The notes beneath the pieces are model-generated. The model saw nothing but the letters and a program-made list of their open reading frames with translations. It made no database searches and was not told the origin of the DNA. A stretch of DNA of 64,000 nucleotides, taken from assembly GCA_905183005.1 (NCBI GenBank), contig CAJJDO010000149.1, forward strand, positions 1-64,000. Reading direction: 5' to 3'. A program made the translations under genes and the position numbers. Positions 46,945 to 60,100 of the stretch are shown piece after piece. This DNA comes from Paramecium pentaurelia (Eukaryota > Ciliophora > Oligohymenophorea > Peniculida > Parameciidae). Numbering within the stretch: position 1 is the first letter of the stretch; each line of letters begins with the position of its first letter.

Positions 46945-47085
46945 ATATTTTCTAATGATAACTTAAATTCTCATTATAAATTCGTATAATAATGAGAAAA
47001 GGTTTATCTAAATTTTACATAAATATTAAGAAGAAAGTCTTGGATTTATGGAAAATTTATATAAATTTAAATAATGTAATAATAA

Positions 47086-48169
47086 ATGGAACCAACATTA
47101 AAGAATGTTCTAGAGAATCCATCTTTGAAATGGATATTTGTTGGAGGAAAAGGAGGTGTAGGAAAAACAACTACTTCTAGTTCTTTAGCAACATTATTTG
47201 CAAAAAGTGGAAAGAAAGTATGATTAAGAATTTAGTATAGACAATAATAATATCAACTGATCCAGCTCATAATCTGAGTGATTGTTTTGATTAAAAGATA
47301 GGTGGTCAACCAACTTAAATTAAAGGAATAGAAAATTTAAGTGCAATGGAAATTGATCCTACTGTAGATCCGGATAAACTAAAATTACCAACTCTTTAAG
47401 GATTTATGAATGATTAAGCTACAAAATCTTTGTTATCTGAATTAATTAGTTCAGTACCAGGAATTGATGAAGCCATGAGTTTTGCTGAATTGATGAAGTA
47501 ATAATATATTATTAAATATTAATATAGTTCTGTTGATGAGATGAAATATGATTTAATTATATTTGATACAGCACCTACTGGACATACATTGAGATTACTT
47601 AATTTTCCTAATATTATGGAAAAGGGATTGAATAAGTTAGTTTAATTGAGATATAATTTCTAAAATCTTGCTTCTTAATTTTAAGGACTATTTGGATCAT
47701 AAGAAGAATTTGATTAATAAATGAATCAAATGTTTAGTAAAATTGAGACCATGAAAGATACTGTTACTAAAGTGAATGCATAAATGAAGGATAAGGTATA
47801 TATTAATTTATATAAAAAAAGAATAAAACAACATTTATAGGTGTTTGTATTCCAGAGTTTTTATCTATGTATGAAACTGAAAGACTTGTTTAAGAATTAA
47901 CTAAATTTAAAATAGATATTCATAACATAGTTATAAATTAAGTACTCTTTCCAGGTATTAATTATATATATATATATATAGATGATTAATGTAAAATGTG
48001 TAATGCTAGAGCTAAAATGTAAAAGAAATATTTAGATCAAATGATTGATTTATATGATGATTTTCATGTTGTCATTATGCCACTCTAAGAGAATGAAGTC
48101 AGAGGAATTGATGGTCTCAAACAATTTTGTGAACTGTTATTAAAGCCTAAAAGTGTGCCATAATTTTGA
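47086..48169 (+). CDS. GET3: GET3/ArsA-type ATPase for tail-anchored protein insertion
   Basis: Five exons (introns 47218-47240, 47498-47527, 47796-47821, 47955-47981; 23, 30, 26 and 27 nt) give 326 codons. The deviant P-loop GGKGGVGKTTTS (about 20-31), the switch I STDPAHNLSD, the FDTAPTGHTLRLL switch II and the Cys pair in CKMCNARAKMQKKYL (about 267) are all present; the paired cysteines coordinate the dimer zinc in eukaryotic GET3. It carries tail-anchored proteins to the ER. Length matches the family. The start is at MEPTLKNVLENPSLKWIFV, 26 residues before the end of the P-loop region. Two introns are stop-free multiples of three. Confidence 0.95.
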
Positions 48170-48207
48170 TTAAGGGGTTATTTAATATATATATATAATA
48201 ATAAAAA

Positions 48208-48387
48208 ATGCAATAGAACTCATCTTAAACGGCTATCCAAACATAATAAACCAAGAGCTTTGTAAGGGATTCCAAATATGTAACCAAAGTTGATGCCAAA
48301 TTGATTGAAATTCCAGACAATGATGAATTCGAGAAAATCGTAGAATTTGGCAAAGAACGTGAATATGGTCTTTGTATAATTTAATGA
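48208..48387 (+). CDS. Small hypothetical protein (59 aa)
   Basis: ATG 48208 to TGA 48385-48387, 60 codons, no intron. Composition is coding-like: many acidic/basic pairs (KYVTKVDAKLIEIPDND; FEKIVEFGKEREYG) unlike chance translation of AT-rich DNA. It starts 38 bases after GET3 on the same strand. No family recognised. Confidence 0.5.
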
Positions 48388-49043
48388 ATCATTCATTATT
48401 CTTATTCTAAAGATTCAACTATATCCATAACCTTGATTTTGCCTATTTATTAAGCCATCTACTATTCAAAATATAACATGTTTCATACTTATATGGCTTT
48501 TCCTTTCTTCATAATTAAATTTGTAAAAACAAAAGGTATTGACAATAATAAATCTAAAAATTTAAATCACAATAAAATTCAATTTGATTAAGTTAATTAC
48601 TCATTGCATTAGTTTCATGAAGCTCTATGTGGATAGACTTTTATAAATTATTTTTATATTTTAAAATCTGCTTTATCATTATAATAATGATATATAAATT
48701 TTATTATCATAAAAACTTACAGTTTAACAACATCAATTAGTTATTGTACAATTAATTTTAATATTATTATGCTTAAATATTTACTTATGAAAATTACATG
48801 ATTCTAATTATAACCACTTAAATAAAAATTCTATTTTTAAATTAGAAAATAAAAGACACACTTCCCTTTATTTTTGCTTATTATTATTAATATTTATAAT
48901 TTTTATTATTATTATAATTTTATCAATTTATATACATAAACTTTTTGAATATATTAAATTATCGAATTTTCCAAATCTATACTATAATTTACCCTTCAAA
49001 TGCGATCCTAAATATTAAATTTGATTAATAATTTAATTAAAAT
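48388..49043. other. Gap with possible small minus-strand gene
   Basis: About 650 bases. The minus strand shows two protein-like pieces, one around 48580-48660 (IHIELHETNAM then NQLNQIEFYCDLNF) and one around 48415-48545 (FNYEERKSHI, then after a plausible 27-nt intron IDGLINRQNQGYGYS and TGA at 48415). I could not join them in one frame, so this is either a small multi-exon gene or a relic. Confidence 0.3.
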
Positions 49044-49735
49044 ATGGGAGACAAAGTTGTCTTAGGATATTGGGCTATAAGAGGTCTTGCTTAACCATGT
49101 AAATTATATAATCACTATTTATAGTGAGATTCTATTTAGAGTATCTAGGATTACCATATGAGGAAAAGAGATATTACAAACCTGAAGAATGGTTTGCTGA
49201 TGTTACATCTGCTCCACTTAATCAACATGTTCTAGTGAACTTACCTTATATAAAAGATGGAGAAGAATTAGTTTTTGAGAGTTAAGCACTCTATATTTAT
49301 TTGGCTTACCGTGCCAATAAACCAGAATTATTAGGTCAAAATCCAAAGGAATAGGTTACTTTGGCATCTATAAGAGGTGTTTTACAAGATTTATTCAAAA
49401 GTTTGATTGCCTTATTTACAATTCCAGAAGACAAATATGAAGCAAAGAAGGATGATTTCTTTAATTAAGAAGTGCTGTGGATAGCTGAAAAACTTAGTAA
49501 ATTTTTAGAGAATTAAAAATGGGCTGTAGGAGATAATTTGACATATATTGATTTTCAATTGTTTGAGGCTGAGGAAATTTTAAGAAATTACAAACCAGAT
49601 GTTTTTACAACTTTAGTGGGATTGAAAAAGCATAATGAAAATTTTGCAAGTTTACCTGCTATAGGGAAATATTAATCTTCAGATAAAATGATAGCTCGTC
49701 CATTTTATCCACCTGGTATGTATAGATGGGGTTGA
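49044..49735 (+). CDS. Glutathione S-transferase, mu-like
   Basis: Two exons (intron 49099-49124, 26 nt) give 222 codons, the standard length of a cytosolic GST. The N-terminal thioredoxin fold has VLGYWAIRGLAQP then LRFYLEYLGLPYEEK, a NLPYIKDGE turn with the cis-proline, and ESQALYIYLA, the glutathione-binding ES. The helical C-terminal domain contains GDNLTYIDFQLFEAEE with the conserved Asp of the N-capping box, and ends FYPPGMYRWG. It conjugates glutathione to electrophiles. The intron junction (QP|LRF) restores the family sequence. Confidence 0.92.
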
Positions 49736-49964
49736 GTATATAAATAAATAAATATATTATAATTATTTTATATATATAAGGATAATTCTTTAATTTTATG
49801 AAAATATTTGTGTATAATTATATTAATTTTAAATTATTAATAATAATTAATTTGGATAATATGGAATAGTGAAACATTATTGATGCATAATGATTAAATA
49901 ATTTATGGAAAATGGTTAAAATATTGAACATATATAAATTTAAACAACATTCAGTCCAATTTTG

Positions 49965-50806
49965 TCAATAGGTATTAAATATAAATTAAGAAATAAGTTA
50001 TTGTATTTCTAAAATAAAATGTGAGAATGGTTTTTCTTATTTCACACTTTTTGGTACTTGCCGTTCTATAGAATCGAAACCATTTTATTAGAATTTAATT
50101 GGTTATACTATTCCCTTCATATTAGTTTCACCTTCTTTTTGAATTACTTCAATCATATCACAAAAAGATTCCTTGATCTTTATAATATTAATATATTAGT
50201 TTACAGGTTTCTTGTATCTGTAAGACATTCTATCTTTCAGCCATTCTGAATTTGAAATTGATGTGTCATCTTTTAAATTGTATTTATTGTTAGGAGAGCA
50301 AAATACCTATCTTAATCGGACAAATCAATTACAGAAGCCTTCATATCGAAATAACGAGAAATGAGTACAATTTCAATGTCACACAATATTTGTGTACCTT
50401 CTATGATTCTATTTTTTTAAGGCATATTCTATGGTTTAAGTTATTCATTTAAAATGAATGATGCAAAATGATTCTAAGTTGTTTGTGGTTGTACATTTCT
50501 CATTACATCTTCTGCATTAATAAAAGGTGTAGATGCACCAAATTAAAAACTTGGAATTGACATCCCACCTCCAAGATGTCCCATTTATAAACTATCTGTT
50601 TATTTTAATATTTATGGGAATGATTCACCTAAATATTTTAAAGTTAATTTACTTGAATTTCTAACTTATAATGTTGGTGGTTGATTCATAAAATCTTAAA
50701 CAACAGGTATGTAACAATTATAAACGAAGAATGTGCTACTAGGAGTTTGATTCAATTGTGGAACCAATTAATCCTATCTTGTATCCTTGTTTGCTTCTGA
50801 TAACAT
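49965..50806 (-). CDS. Hypothetical protein
   Basis: One sure intron (50307-50332, 26 nt) gives 272 codons; a second in-frame candidate (50178-50204, 27 nt) would make it 263. It begins MLSEANKDTRQDQLVP; then a Pro/Gln/Ser-rich part with a glycine patch (MGHLGGGMSIPSFQFG), a more structured stretch around ILCDIEIVLISRYFDMKAS, and a charged end (KDDTSISNSEWLKDRM). No family recognised. It converges with the GST gene, stop to stop about 230 bases apart. Confidence 0.65.
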
Positions 50807-51189
50807 TGAATTATTTCTTATATATAAATGAATTAAAATTTAAAGTATTTTAATTATATTATATAGACAATATTTTAAAAAAATTGTTTCAGAGAACAAC
50901 AGTAAGAATCAGAAGTATTCTATATATATATATTAAATCCATAAATTATGTATATCATAAATAATAATAAATTTAAATAATTATGAATTAGATCCTTTAG
51001 TTTAAATAAGAATTAGATTTTTATAGATAGTAAAATATAAAATTGTTATAATTATTTATAAATTTTTATAATTTTTAATAATTAAGTATTTATTTACAAG
51101 TTATTTGTGAATAACAAGTAAAATAAAGTATTATTAAGAACTGTGATTCAGTTTATGATAATATACTGTAATAATAATAATAATTAATA
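50807..51189. other. Intergenic, nothing recognised
   Basis: About 380 extremely AT-rich bases upstream of the minus-strand hypothetical gene and downstream of the protease gene. No ORF or motif noted. Confidence 0.6.
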
Positions 51190-53354
51190 TCATGCAACTA
51201 CTTTTTCTCTTTTTTTAGTATCCAAGTATTCCTTAAAATTTGATTTAGGTGGAAAAGGTCTTTCACCTAAAATAGTAATAAGATCATTAAGATCAAGAGT
51301 TTCCTTGACTAATAACTACTCAGATAATTATTAGATTTGTTGATGATATTTTTAAATAATTTCCTCAGTTCTTTTTGTACATTAAACAATAATCTCTCTT
51401 ACTTCATCATCAATTATTTTACTTGTTTCATCACTAAATGAGTTTACATTTTCATCTCTAAAACCTTAATTACCAATTTTATCACTCATTCCATATTTAG
51501 TAACAATATTATATGCCAAATTCTTCACTTTTTATAAATCATCATAAGCTCCTGTTGTTACTCTTTAAAAGAAATGTTTTTCACTACATCTACCTCCTAA
51601 AATACAACATATTTTATCTAATAATTCCTATTTTGTAAACAGAGCACTTTCATTAGGTAAATACTATGCATAACCTAAAGAACCTTTAGAACGTGGTATA
51701 ATTGTTAACTATATATACATAATAATATAGTAATTACTTTTAATAAAGGATCTCCACCTTCTAAAAACCAACTTACAGCAGCATGTCCACTTTCATGATA
51801 GGCAACTACTTTTCTTTCTTCTTCAGATATAATTCTTTTCTTTTCAATACCTGCCATAACTCTTTCAGCAGCCATTTCAAAATCATGTGCATCTACATGT
51901 TATTTGGATTATCTAGCTGCTAATATTGCTGCTTCATTGCATAAATTTGCTATTTCAGCTCCACTAAATCCAGGAGTAAGTGTTGCTAATCTGTTTGCAT
52001 ATTCTTCCATAGTTTTTGATGGATCTAAATTCAATGGTTTAAGATGAACCATAAATATTTATTTCCTACCATTAATATCTGGTAAGGTCACTTCAATAAA
52101 TCTATCCAATCTACCTGGTCTTGTTAAAGCAGAATCTAATTGATCAGCCATATTAGTTGCAGCTAAAACAATAACATTATGATCTGTAGCAAATCCATCC
52201 ATTTCAACAAGTAATTGATTCAATGTATTTTCAGATTCATCATTACCAAATCTAGCTTATCTCTTTTTACCAATAGCATCAATTTCATCAATAAATATAA
52301 TAGAAGGACTCTTTTATTTAGCCTATTCAAATAAATCTCTAACTCTACTTGCACCTAATCCTACAAACATTTCTACAAATTCTGAACCACTTACATAAAA
52401 AAATGGTACTCCAGCTTCTCCAGCACATGCCTTTGCTAACATTGTTTTACCTGTTCCTGGTGGACCTGTTAAAAGTGCTCCTCTTGGAATTTTAGCACCC
52501 AATTATTTAAACTTTTTACTATTTGTTAAAAATTCAACAAACTCTTTAATTTCTACTTTCACTTCATCTAATCCTGCTACATCTGCAAATTTAACTTTCA
52601 CATTCTATTCCATCTAAAATTATTTATGATTTTATTTAAACATTCCCATCATTCCTCCTGCTCCTTTTTCTCTAAATAATCTCAAAAATTTTATAATATT
52701 ATAAGAAATTACTATCACAAAACCAAGTGGAATTATATCTAATACTCTATCTAATAATTATGAATTAGAATTTTCTTTAAATGATACTTTTATTAGCTTT
52801 TCTGGTTCTACATTTGCTTTTAATTATAAATATTCTAAATTTTCTAAAAAGGTGTCAGGATTAGCTAATTTTAATTTATATTTTCCTTTTTCTGATGTGA
52901 TATGGGCATATATGGCTTCTGAATCAGTTGATGGTCTTATTTCTATTGATTTTGTAGTAGCATAAATCTAATTCACAAATTAAGTGATATTGATTCGTGT
53001 TTCTCTTCCAGGCAATATATAATCAATCAAATAATATCCCATTAATGCAGCTGATATTGTGAATAGTAATCTGCTTTGATTATCTTAATCTTCAGGTTGA
53101 TTCTACTATTATTATTGTCTCTTCCATTTTGATTATGAACTGAAATCTTTATTGTTTTTGTTAGAAGTTTGAGATTCCTATTTCTCTTACTCCTATTATT
53201 GTTCCTCTTTTGTCTCTTATCCTAACCCAGTTCTACCTTATTCTTCTTCAACTCTTGGTCTCTCAAAATTTTCAAACCCTTTTGGTGGCTTCTTGTTTCC
53301 AAAGAAAAACCTTGGAGTTCTTTGTATGATTCTTAATATTCGATTTTGAAGCAT
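51190..53354 (-). CDS. AFG3L2: Mitochondrial m-AAA protease (FtsH/AFG3L2/paraplegin type)
   Basis: Two exons (intron 51709-51737, 29 nt) give 712 codons. The N-terminus MLQNRILRIIQRTPRFFFG is a good mitochondrial presequence; membrane segments near LFTISAALMGYYLI and LGFVIVISYNIIKF flank the small intermembrane domain. The AAA module has GPPGTGKT (about 298), IIFIDEIDAIGKKR (about 351), VLAATNMADQLDSALTRPG with the arginine finger region RPGRLDRF, and the pore motif FVGLGA. The metalloprotease site is HESGH (about 516) with the distal zinc-binding Asp region TGAYDDLQK. m-AAA proteases degrade misfolded inner-membrane proteins. A Gln/Lys-rich acidic stretch separates presequence and first membrane segment. 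Confidence 0.95.
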
Positions 53355-53534
53355 AAATAAAAATAATTCAATTTATTAATTGTTTAAACTTCCCTAATAA
53401 TATTAAATTCTTAAAAAATACAATTCATTGAATACATTAGCTTTACATTGATTTTTAAACATCATATATTAACAATAAAGTCTGATAGTATTTTAAATTG
53501 ATGAAAATATATATATATATATTAATTATCATAT

Positions 53535-56500
53535 ATGAGTTCAGACATCTTTATTGAATTCGAATAAAGTTACAATGTCGATCAACATTAGGGATGCTAA
53601 AATAATAGTCATATAGAGGATTCTAATAGGAAAGGAAGTGGTGGACCAGCTAGATTTACTATAAAAATTGATCCTTTTGAGGAAGGAGATACTCCTATAT
53701 AAGCACCTTCAATTGGAAGTTAAATCATAGAAAACCCATTGTCTTCAAGATAAGAAAAAGCTTCAGAACTTTAAAAATTGCAGATTTCACCACATGATTT
53801 AGTAATTGAGGAAAATCCATTGGTTCTAACATCAAAATTAGAAATTAATAGGGAATCAAATGATTCAAAGCTACAGAATTAAACAGCTTAAATAAATGGT
53901 TCTTAATAGATTAATAATTTCTTAAAATTAGTCATTGCAAAAAGCTCATTTAACAGATTCGTAGATAATTTATTACAAAAATCTTATGTGAAGAAATCTC
54001 ATCATTTTAGTGATTACTAAAAAAGTTTAATGGATGATCTTAGATATTTATATTAACATAAGAGAGTCAAAAAAAATTGGTTATAAAATATATGTAAACG
54101 TCTCAAATTTTTTCCGATATTAGATCAAAGTAGCAACCTTGTAATCGGATGGCAAATACTGCATATTTTAACTACAATAATTGTATTTTTTTGGACTCCT
54201 TTTAACATATCATTTGGTGTTACCTATTAATAGATAGTATTTGGGGAAATGACAGTAAAAAGTGTTGAAAAGTGTTTTCTATTTAGTATACTGATTGATA
54301 GTCTTATTGTGATTAATACTTCATTTATAGAGAAAGGAGTAATTATAAGGTCAAGAAGGAAGATTTTTATAAATTATTTAAATAGTTAAGGAATTTATGA
54401 TATGGTATTTAATAGTAATTTATAAAAGTTGTCATTCATAGCTCTTCTTGTTGGGATTGAGAATGAAATAGATAGATCTCATGATAAATTAGGATGGTAA
54501 ATATGTCCATATTTAATATTTTATTGTAGTAGATAATTTAAACTTTAAGATAGAGTTCGTAAATTAGAAGAGTAAATTATAATATGATATTTAAATTAGA
54601 TTCTTTAATTTTACTGGTTTATATTAAGATTTCATAGAATTGATTAAATTATTATTCATGGTCATATATGTAGGTCATTTATTTGCTTGTTTATGGCATG
54701 GTGTTGCATTTTATTAATAAGGTCATCGTTAAACATGGATAGATACATATGTATAAGATGATGAAATGTTTTAAAAATATAATTATGCAATTTATTGGGC
54801 AGTCTAAACAATGATTACAGTTGGATACGGTGATTTGACACCATAAAATTAAGCAGAAAGAGTTTGTGCAAATTTTAGTATGTTTTTGGCTTGTGGTGTT
54901 TTTGCATTTTCTTTTAATTCAATAGGTTTGATGCTTACAAATCTAAATTCTAGATAGGTTCTATATAAGAAGAGTGTTAATTTATTAAATTAATATTTAA
55001 TAAAAAATCAAATTAAGATAGAATTATAATAACGTATACGAAATTATTATGATTATATATTTGCAGAAGAATAGGAAATTAATGATGAAGAAGTTTCATA
55101 GATTAAATCAAAATTATCAAATAGTTTATTGGAGGAATTGAATTTTGAGATTAGACATAATGTAATGAGAATGAATACATTATTGGCTAAATTCTCATAG
55201 AAAACTTTAAAATTATTATCTTTAGTTATTGAAGAAGTAAGATATTCACCTGAAGATTAAATTATAATATAAGATACTTGTGATGATGCTGCAATGTATA
55301 TGATAACTAAAGGAACTATTTGCATTTAATTTTAAGATATAAACGAAGGGAGTAATTGTAGAGAATTTTCTTATTTAAGCAAAGGAGATTCTTTTGGAGA
55401 ATATGCATTTTTTACAGGAATGCCTAGAACTGCATCTGCAAAGAGTGTAGGTTTTTCAAGAGCATACAAAATTTCAAGGATTTAATTATTAAATGTTTTG
55501 GCATAATGTCCATTAGATATGGTATTTTTATAGAGAATTTAAGATAGGAAAGATTTTGTGAAGTTAGAGATAGTATACTTGAAAGTAATAATTATTAACC
55601 AGCAAAGTTGAGTTGTTATTCATGTAACAAATTCACTCATCTCATCAAAGATTGTCCAGTATTACATTATGTTGCTGATTAAGAGAAAATACTAAAGAAA
55701 GCCAATTATCCATTTCTATAAGAAAGAAATTATAAATATTAAAGAAAAAAGTTATGTAGAAAAAAGTATCATACTCTTAAAGAATCTAAATAAAATCTTA
55801 ATATAGTTAAAGAATTCCAATCAAATTATGCATTTGATAATGTATCTTGTATTGATGAAGAATTAGAAGACTCACAAAGTGAATTAGCTGTATCTCCTTA
55901 AGAATATTGTAATAACAATTATTAATATTAGCATCCTAAACTAAGAGTCTCTCTAAATTATCAAGACAATAATCTTAAAATAGAAGTCTATCATAAGATA
56001 ATCATCTTCAACCTATTTAAGAAAGTGATAGTTCAAAAGATAGTGGAGGTTTATAAAATCCAAGAGTCAAATAAACCAAGTAAACTATATAAACTGCTGG
56101 ATTTTGTGTTACAGATTCAATTCATAATAAATTAGCATCTATAAAAGAAGAATAATTAACTGATTCACTTTAAGATAGATAATAATAATCATCTGTTAAT
56201 ATTTCTATATCTAATTTACAGAAATATGAAGATTTCAAATTTTCATTAAAAAATGATCAACATTTATTAACAAACAATGATAATCAGCGTTAATCCAATT
56301 AAAAAACAGGTTTAACAAAGAAATTAAAAAAAGATGATTCATTAAAACATATTTAATCTCAAACATAATTAGATGTAAGAGATAGAGGTTAATCACTCTC
56401 TAATCAAATTAGGAAATCAAGATTATCAAAGGATATCAGAGAAATCTCATAAGAATTTTAATTTGTTGATAAAAGAGATGTATTCAAAAGGAAGAATTCA

Positions 56501-57047
56501 AAAACTAATCTTACAAAAACTACTAAAACTTTAAAGACTTTAAAGATTTAGGATAATCCTTCACAAACTTAAAATTAAGAATTATCTGCTCCTATTTTTG
56601 ATACTTCATGTCCTTCTTAATCTATGGAATTGGAGAATTTTGAATAAATGAAAAACTTTTAATATTATTTTAGTTGGAATAATCCTAGTGTTGTTGTACC
56701 CAGAGCTTTGAGAATATTAAAGATGAATATAGATAAAAGAAGGAATTTTGGGAATAATTTCTCATTGTATACTTTTAATAATTTGGCTATGAATAAAGCA
56801 CTTAGAATAAAAAGAAAATTAAAATTAATGTATTTTAATTATAATTTCTATTAGTGATGATCCAATATTTGATGATATCAATACTAAGAAAAGTAGATAT
56901 GGAAATAAAATACCACGTTAAACAAGGATTGGGAATAAGAGAAATACTTAATAATCAGATATAATTGGTTTACATCTTGAAAAACCATCTCATATTACTG
57001 AGATTTCCATTCAAAAATCAAATTTTTATGAATTAAAAAATAATTGA
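53535..57047 (+). CDS. Cyclic-nucleotide-gated type K+ channel with CCHC knuckle
   Basis: Five exons (introns 54572-54599, 55522-55547, 55909-55931, 56830-56854) give 1137 codons; a 33-nt in-frame stretch at about 54498-54530 could be another intron. After ~210 cytosolic residues come six membrane segments, from IGWQILHILTTIIVFFW to the pore TMITVGYGDLTP (about 421, selectivity filter GYGD, so K+), then S6. S4 is poor in arginine, so voltage sensing is doubtful. A C-linker leads to a cyclic-nucleotide-binding domain (about 570-655) with KGDSFGEYAFFTG and RTASA, the phosphate-cassette residues. Just after it is CYSCNKFTHLIKDC, a CCHC zinc-knuckle pattern. The remaining ~450 residues are disordered and Ser/Gln/Lys-rich. 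It probably couples cyclic nucleotides to membrane potential and ciliary beat. Confidence 0.9.
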
Positions 57048-57156
57048 ATCTTATACAATACATTTAGATTTCTCCAGAAATGACCAGAATTTATATATAG
57101 TTATGTTTTTTACTCTATATAATATATAATATTAATAATTATAAATTACTTAAATA

Positions 57157-60100
57157 ATGGGCTGTTGTTATAATAAAGTTACCAATGAAATTCAAAACCC
57201 TGAATAAAATACGTCAGATCAATACTAAAATCATAAAACATAAACTACAAAATAGAAATAATATATGTAAATTAAAAATAATCCAACTGATTCAGATTAA
57301 GAGATACTCTTTAGTGAAAATTAAAAATAAATACATTTTAATTCATAAAATTCTAATTCTATTGAACCTTAATATATATTAAAAGATGAAAGTGTATAAA
57401 GGTAAAAAATACTAAATTTATTATATTCTAGTCCTAAAACTCAATAATAATACTAATTAATAGATGAATAATAAAGTGAAAATGAAAGTTGTCATTAATT
57501 TTATTTAGAATAAGGTATTATAATACTTGTAATTATTAAGATTCTTAAACAGCTCCAGAAACAATTAAATAGTTTATATAAAGAATGAGATTACAAAAAT
57601 AGTAATAGAAATAAAACTCTAATGAATAAATTAATATTATTGAAGAAGTAGAAGGATTAATACATACCAAATAATTAAAATTAGATTCTCTTAATGTAAA
57701 TTAATTATTAATAATATTTAAGGAAATTTGTCAAAAATACAATTAATCTATAATAGATGTCTTATCTTTAATGAATTATTAAAATTATTATTTAATTGAA
57801 TTAATCCTCATTTACATAGATGATTATGAAATAATTCAATATGTATTACTAAATCATAATTTACCAGATGGATAGATTTTATAAGCCACTGCTATTAGAT
57901 TGATTAATAAAATGAAACCATTTTTTAGTAGCAAATAAAAAATAGAATAAACTATAAAATTTATCTAATCAATATAAAATTCATAGGAAGTAATTCGTAT
58001 ATTAAATCAGTTGCAATTTGTAAATATTGATTCATACATAAATATGAAAGATTAAATTTAATTAAAATTATTTGGATGTATTAGTAAACTTATATAATTA
58101 ACTGATAATCCATCAAAACTATTTTACTATTTAATTTATAAATAAGCTAAAAAGGAATATCAATTTCAAAATTTAATTGTATCTAAATCAATACCATTAG
58201 GATAAAGTACTGTCAAGATGGTTGATAAAGTTGTTTTACTCCATTTATAATTTAATATATTCCATTAAATTGCACTTTAATAAAAATGGGATTTATTCTT
58301 GTAATATTCTAATGATTATTATTTGATGCCAAATATTTCTTAAATCACACCAATTATGATGTTATTTCAAACAGCTCCATTTCATGTTATAAATCAATTT
58401 ATTACTCTATATCCATATTATTTAGAAAAATCATTACATTTTTCAACAAATAAAGGCAAAAATTTAATCCATTGTTTTTGTATAAATAAATCCCAAAGAT
58501 CTATCGATGAAACCAAATCCATTATTGATAAACTGAATGAATATTAAGATTTGTTAAAATAATTATTACTCTAACCTTATAATGAATAGATTCCATTAGT
58601 TTTATATTTAGATTCTTAATTGAAACCTTAAGATATAATCATTTAATTCTTAAGTTAATATCTATAAAAAGAATTTGATTTCTATCAAATCTATTTAGAA
58701 GTATTAAAATCTGTAATTGAAAGAAATAAATTAGATTGGAAGAAATAAAGAATAAATCCAAGTATTAAATACTTTTATTCAATTTAAAATAAAAAAACAC
58801 CAAAAAGATTCATAATTAAAAACTATGAAGAATAGAATTATGAAATATTTGATATATTTTATTTTCAGTACATCTAGGTTGCAAAATAATTGATAAAACA
58901 TTAATTCAAAATTAAATTAAATTGGATTAATAATTTCGATGTACATTCAACTCATTATCCATATGAATTCAGTGGTATTGTGAGACCACTATTAATTTAA
59001 TTGATTTAATACAATTATTTTGATTTGGTTAAAAAATAAGTTGAATTAATGAAATCATATTATTTACAATAATTTGAAAATGATAATAATTATGATATCA
59101 ATATTAAATCACAATTCATATCCAAATTAATCTAAATAATCTAATAAACATAAGATAGATCTTAATTAATACCTATAATTAATACTATTAACGATTCAAT
59201 AAAATCAAATCCTTAATTATTAAATATTCCTTTACATGGATACTTTGATGCTAGATCCAAATTTAATAATTCTCTAAATGGAAATTCTGATCCAAAATTA
59301 TATTACTTTGATTGTATTTATAATCAACTTATAAATTTAAATGATAGATAATTTGATTAATGTTTTAACATTTAATAATTATAATAACAAAATGAAAGTA
59401 CAAATTTATTAATTATTCGAAAACTCTTTTTAAATCATAAACTATTATAAGTAAATGATGAATTTATTAATTTAATTTATAAGAATATTCCATTTGTAGC
59501 TAACTTTTAATTAGAAATTGATACTTCTGATGAAAAAACAAAATAACCAAAAAAAAAAGGAAAAAAAGTAAAATCTAAAAAAAATTATCAAAAAATTAAT
59601 CATACATAAAGAATTGTTTTAGTATTAAAAACATTTAGTGATAATCAAGATCGATAATATAATTTTAAAGAATTTATTTAGTTCTTGAAAATAAAATAGT
59701 ATGAATACACTGTAAATAAGTAAAATTTATTTGATAGAATATGTAATTTAAATTAAGAAAAAGAAGTCTAAACTTTAATTAAACTAAATTCACATGATAA
59801 CTTTCTCAAATAACCATTAGGCTTGAAATCATAAATTAATTACTTAGAATTTAGTAATAATGCTTTAAGTTAATCATTGTACATTTATGCAAGAGATTTT
59901 TAATTAAATTTTAATTTTGCTCTTAAAAAAGATAAATAAAGCAAATTTACTATTTTTACTATTTAAAGAGATCAAATTGAAAACTATTATAATTAGGCAT
60001 AAGCTGGTTTTAATCCAAATATAATAGTGTATCCAAAAGAATATCCTGTTACTAACAACTATAAAGAAAAGGCTATTTTTTATACTCTCAAAAATCGCAA

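Noticed and set aside
46992..47180. ORF upstream of and overlapping the GET3 start
   Set aside because: It runs out of frame through the GET3 P-loop exon; the GET3 frame gives the conserved protein.
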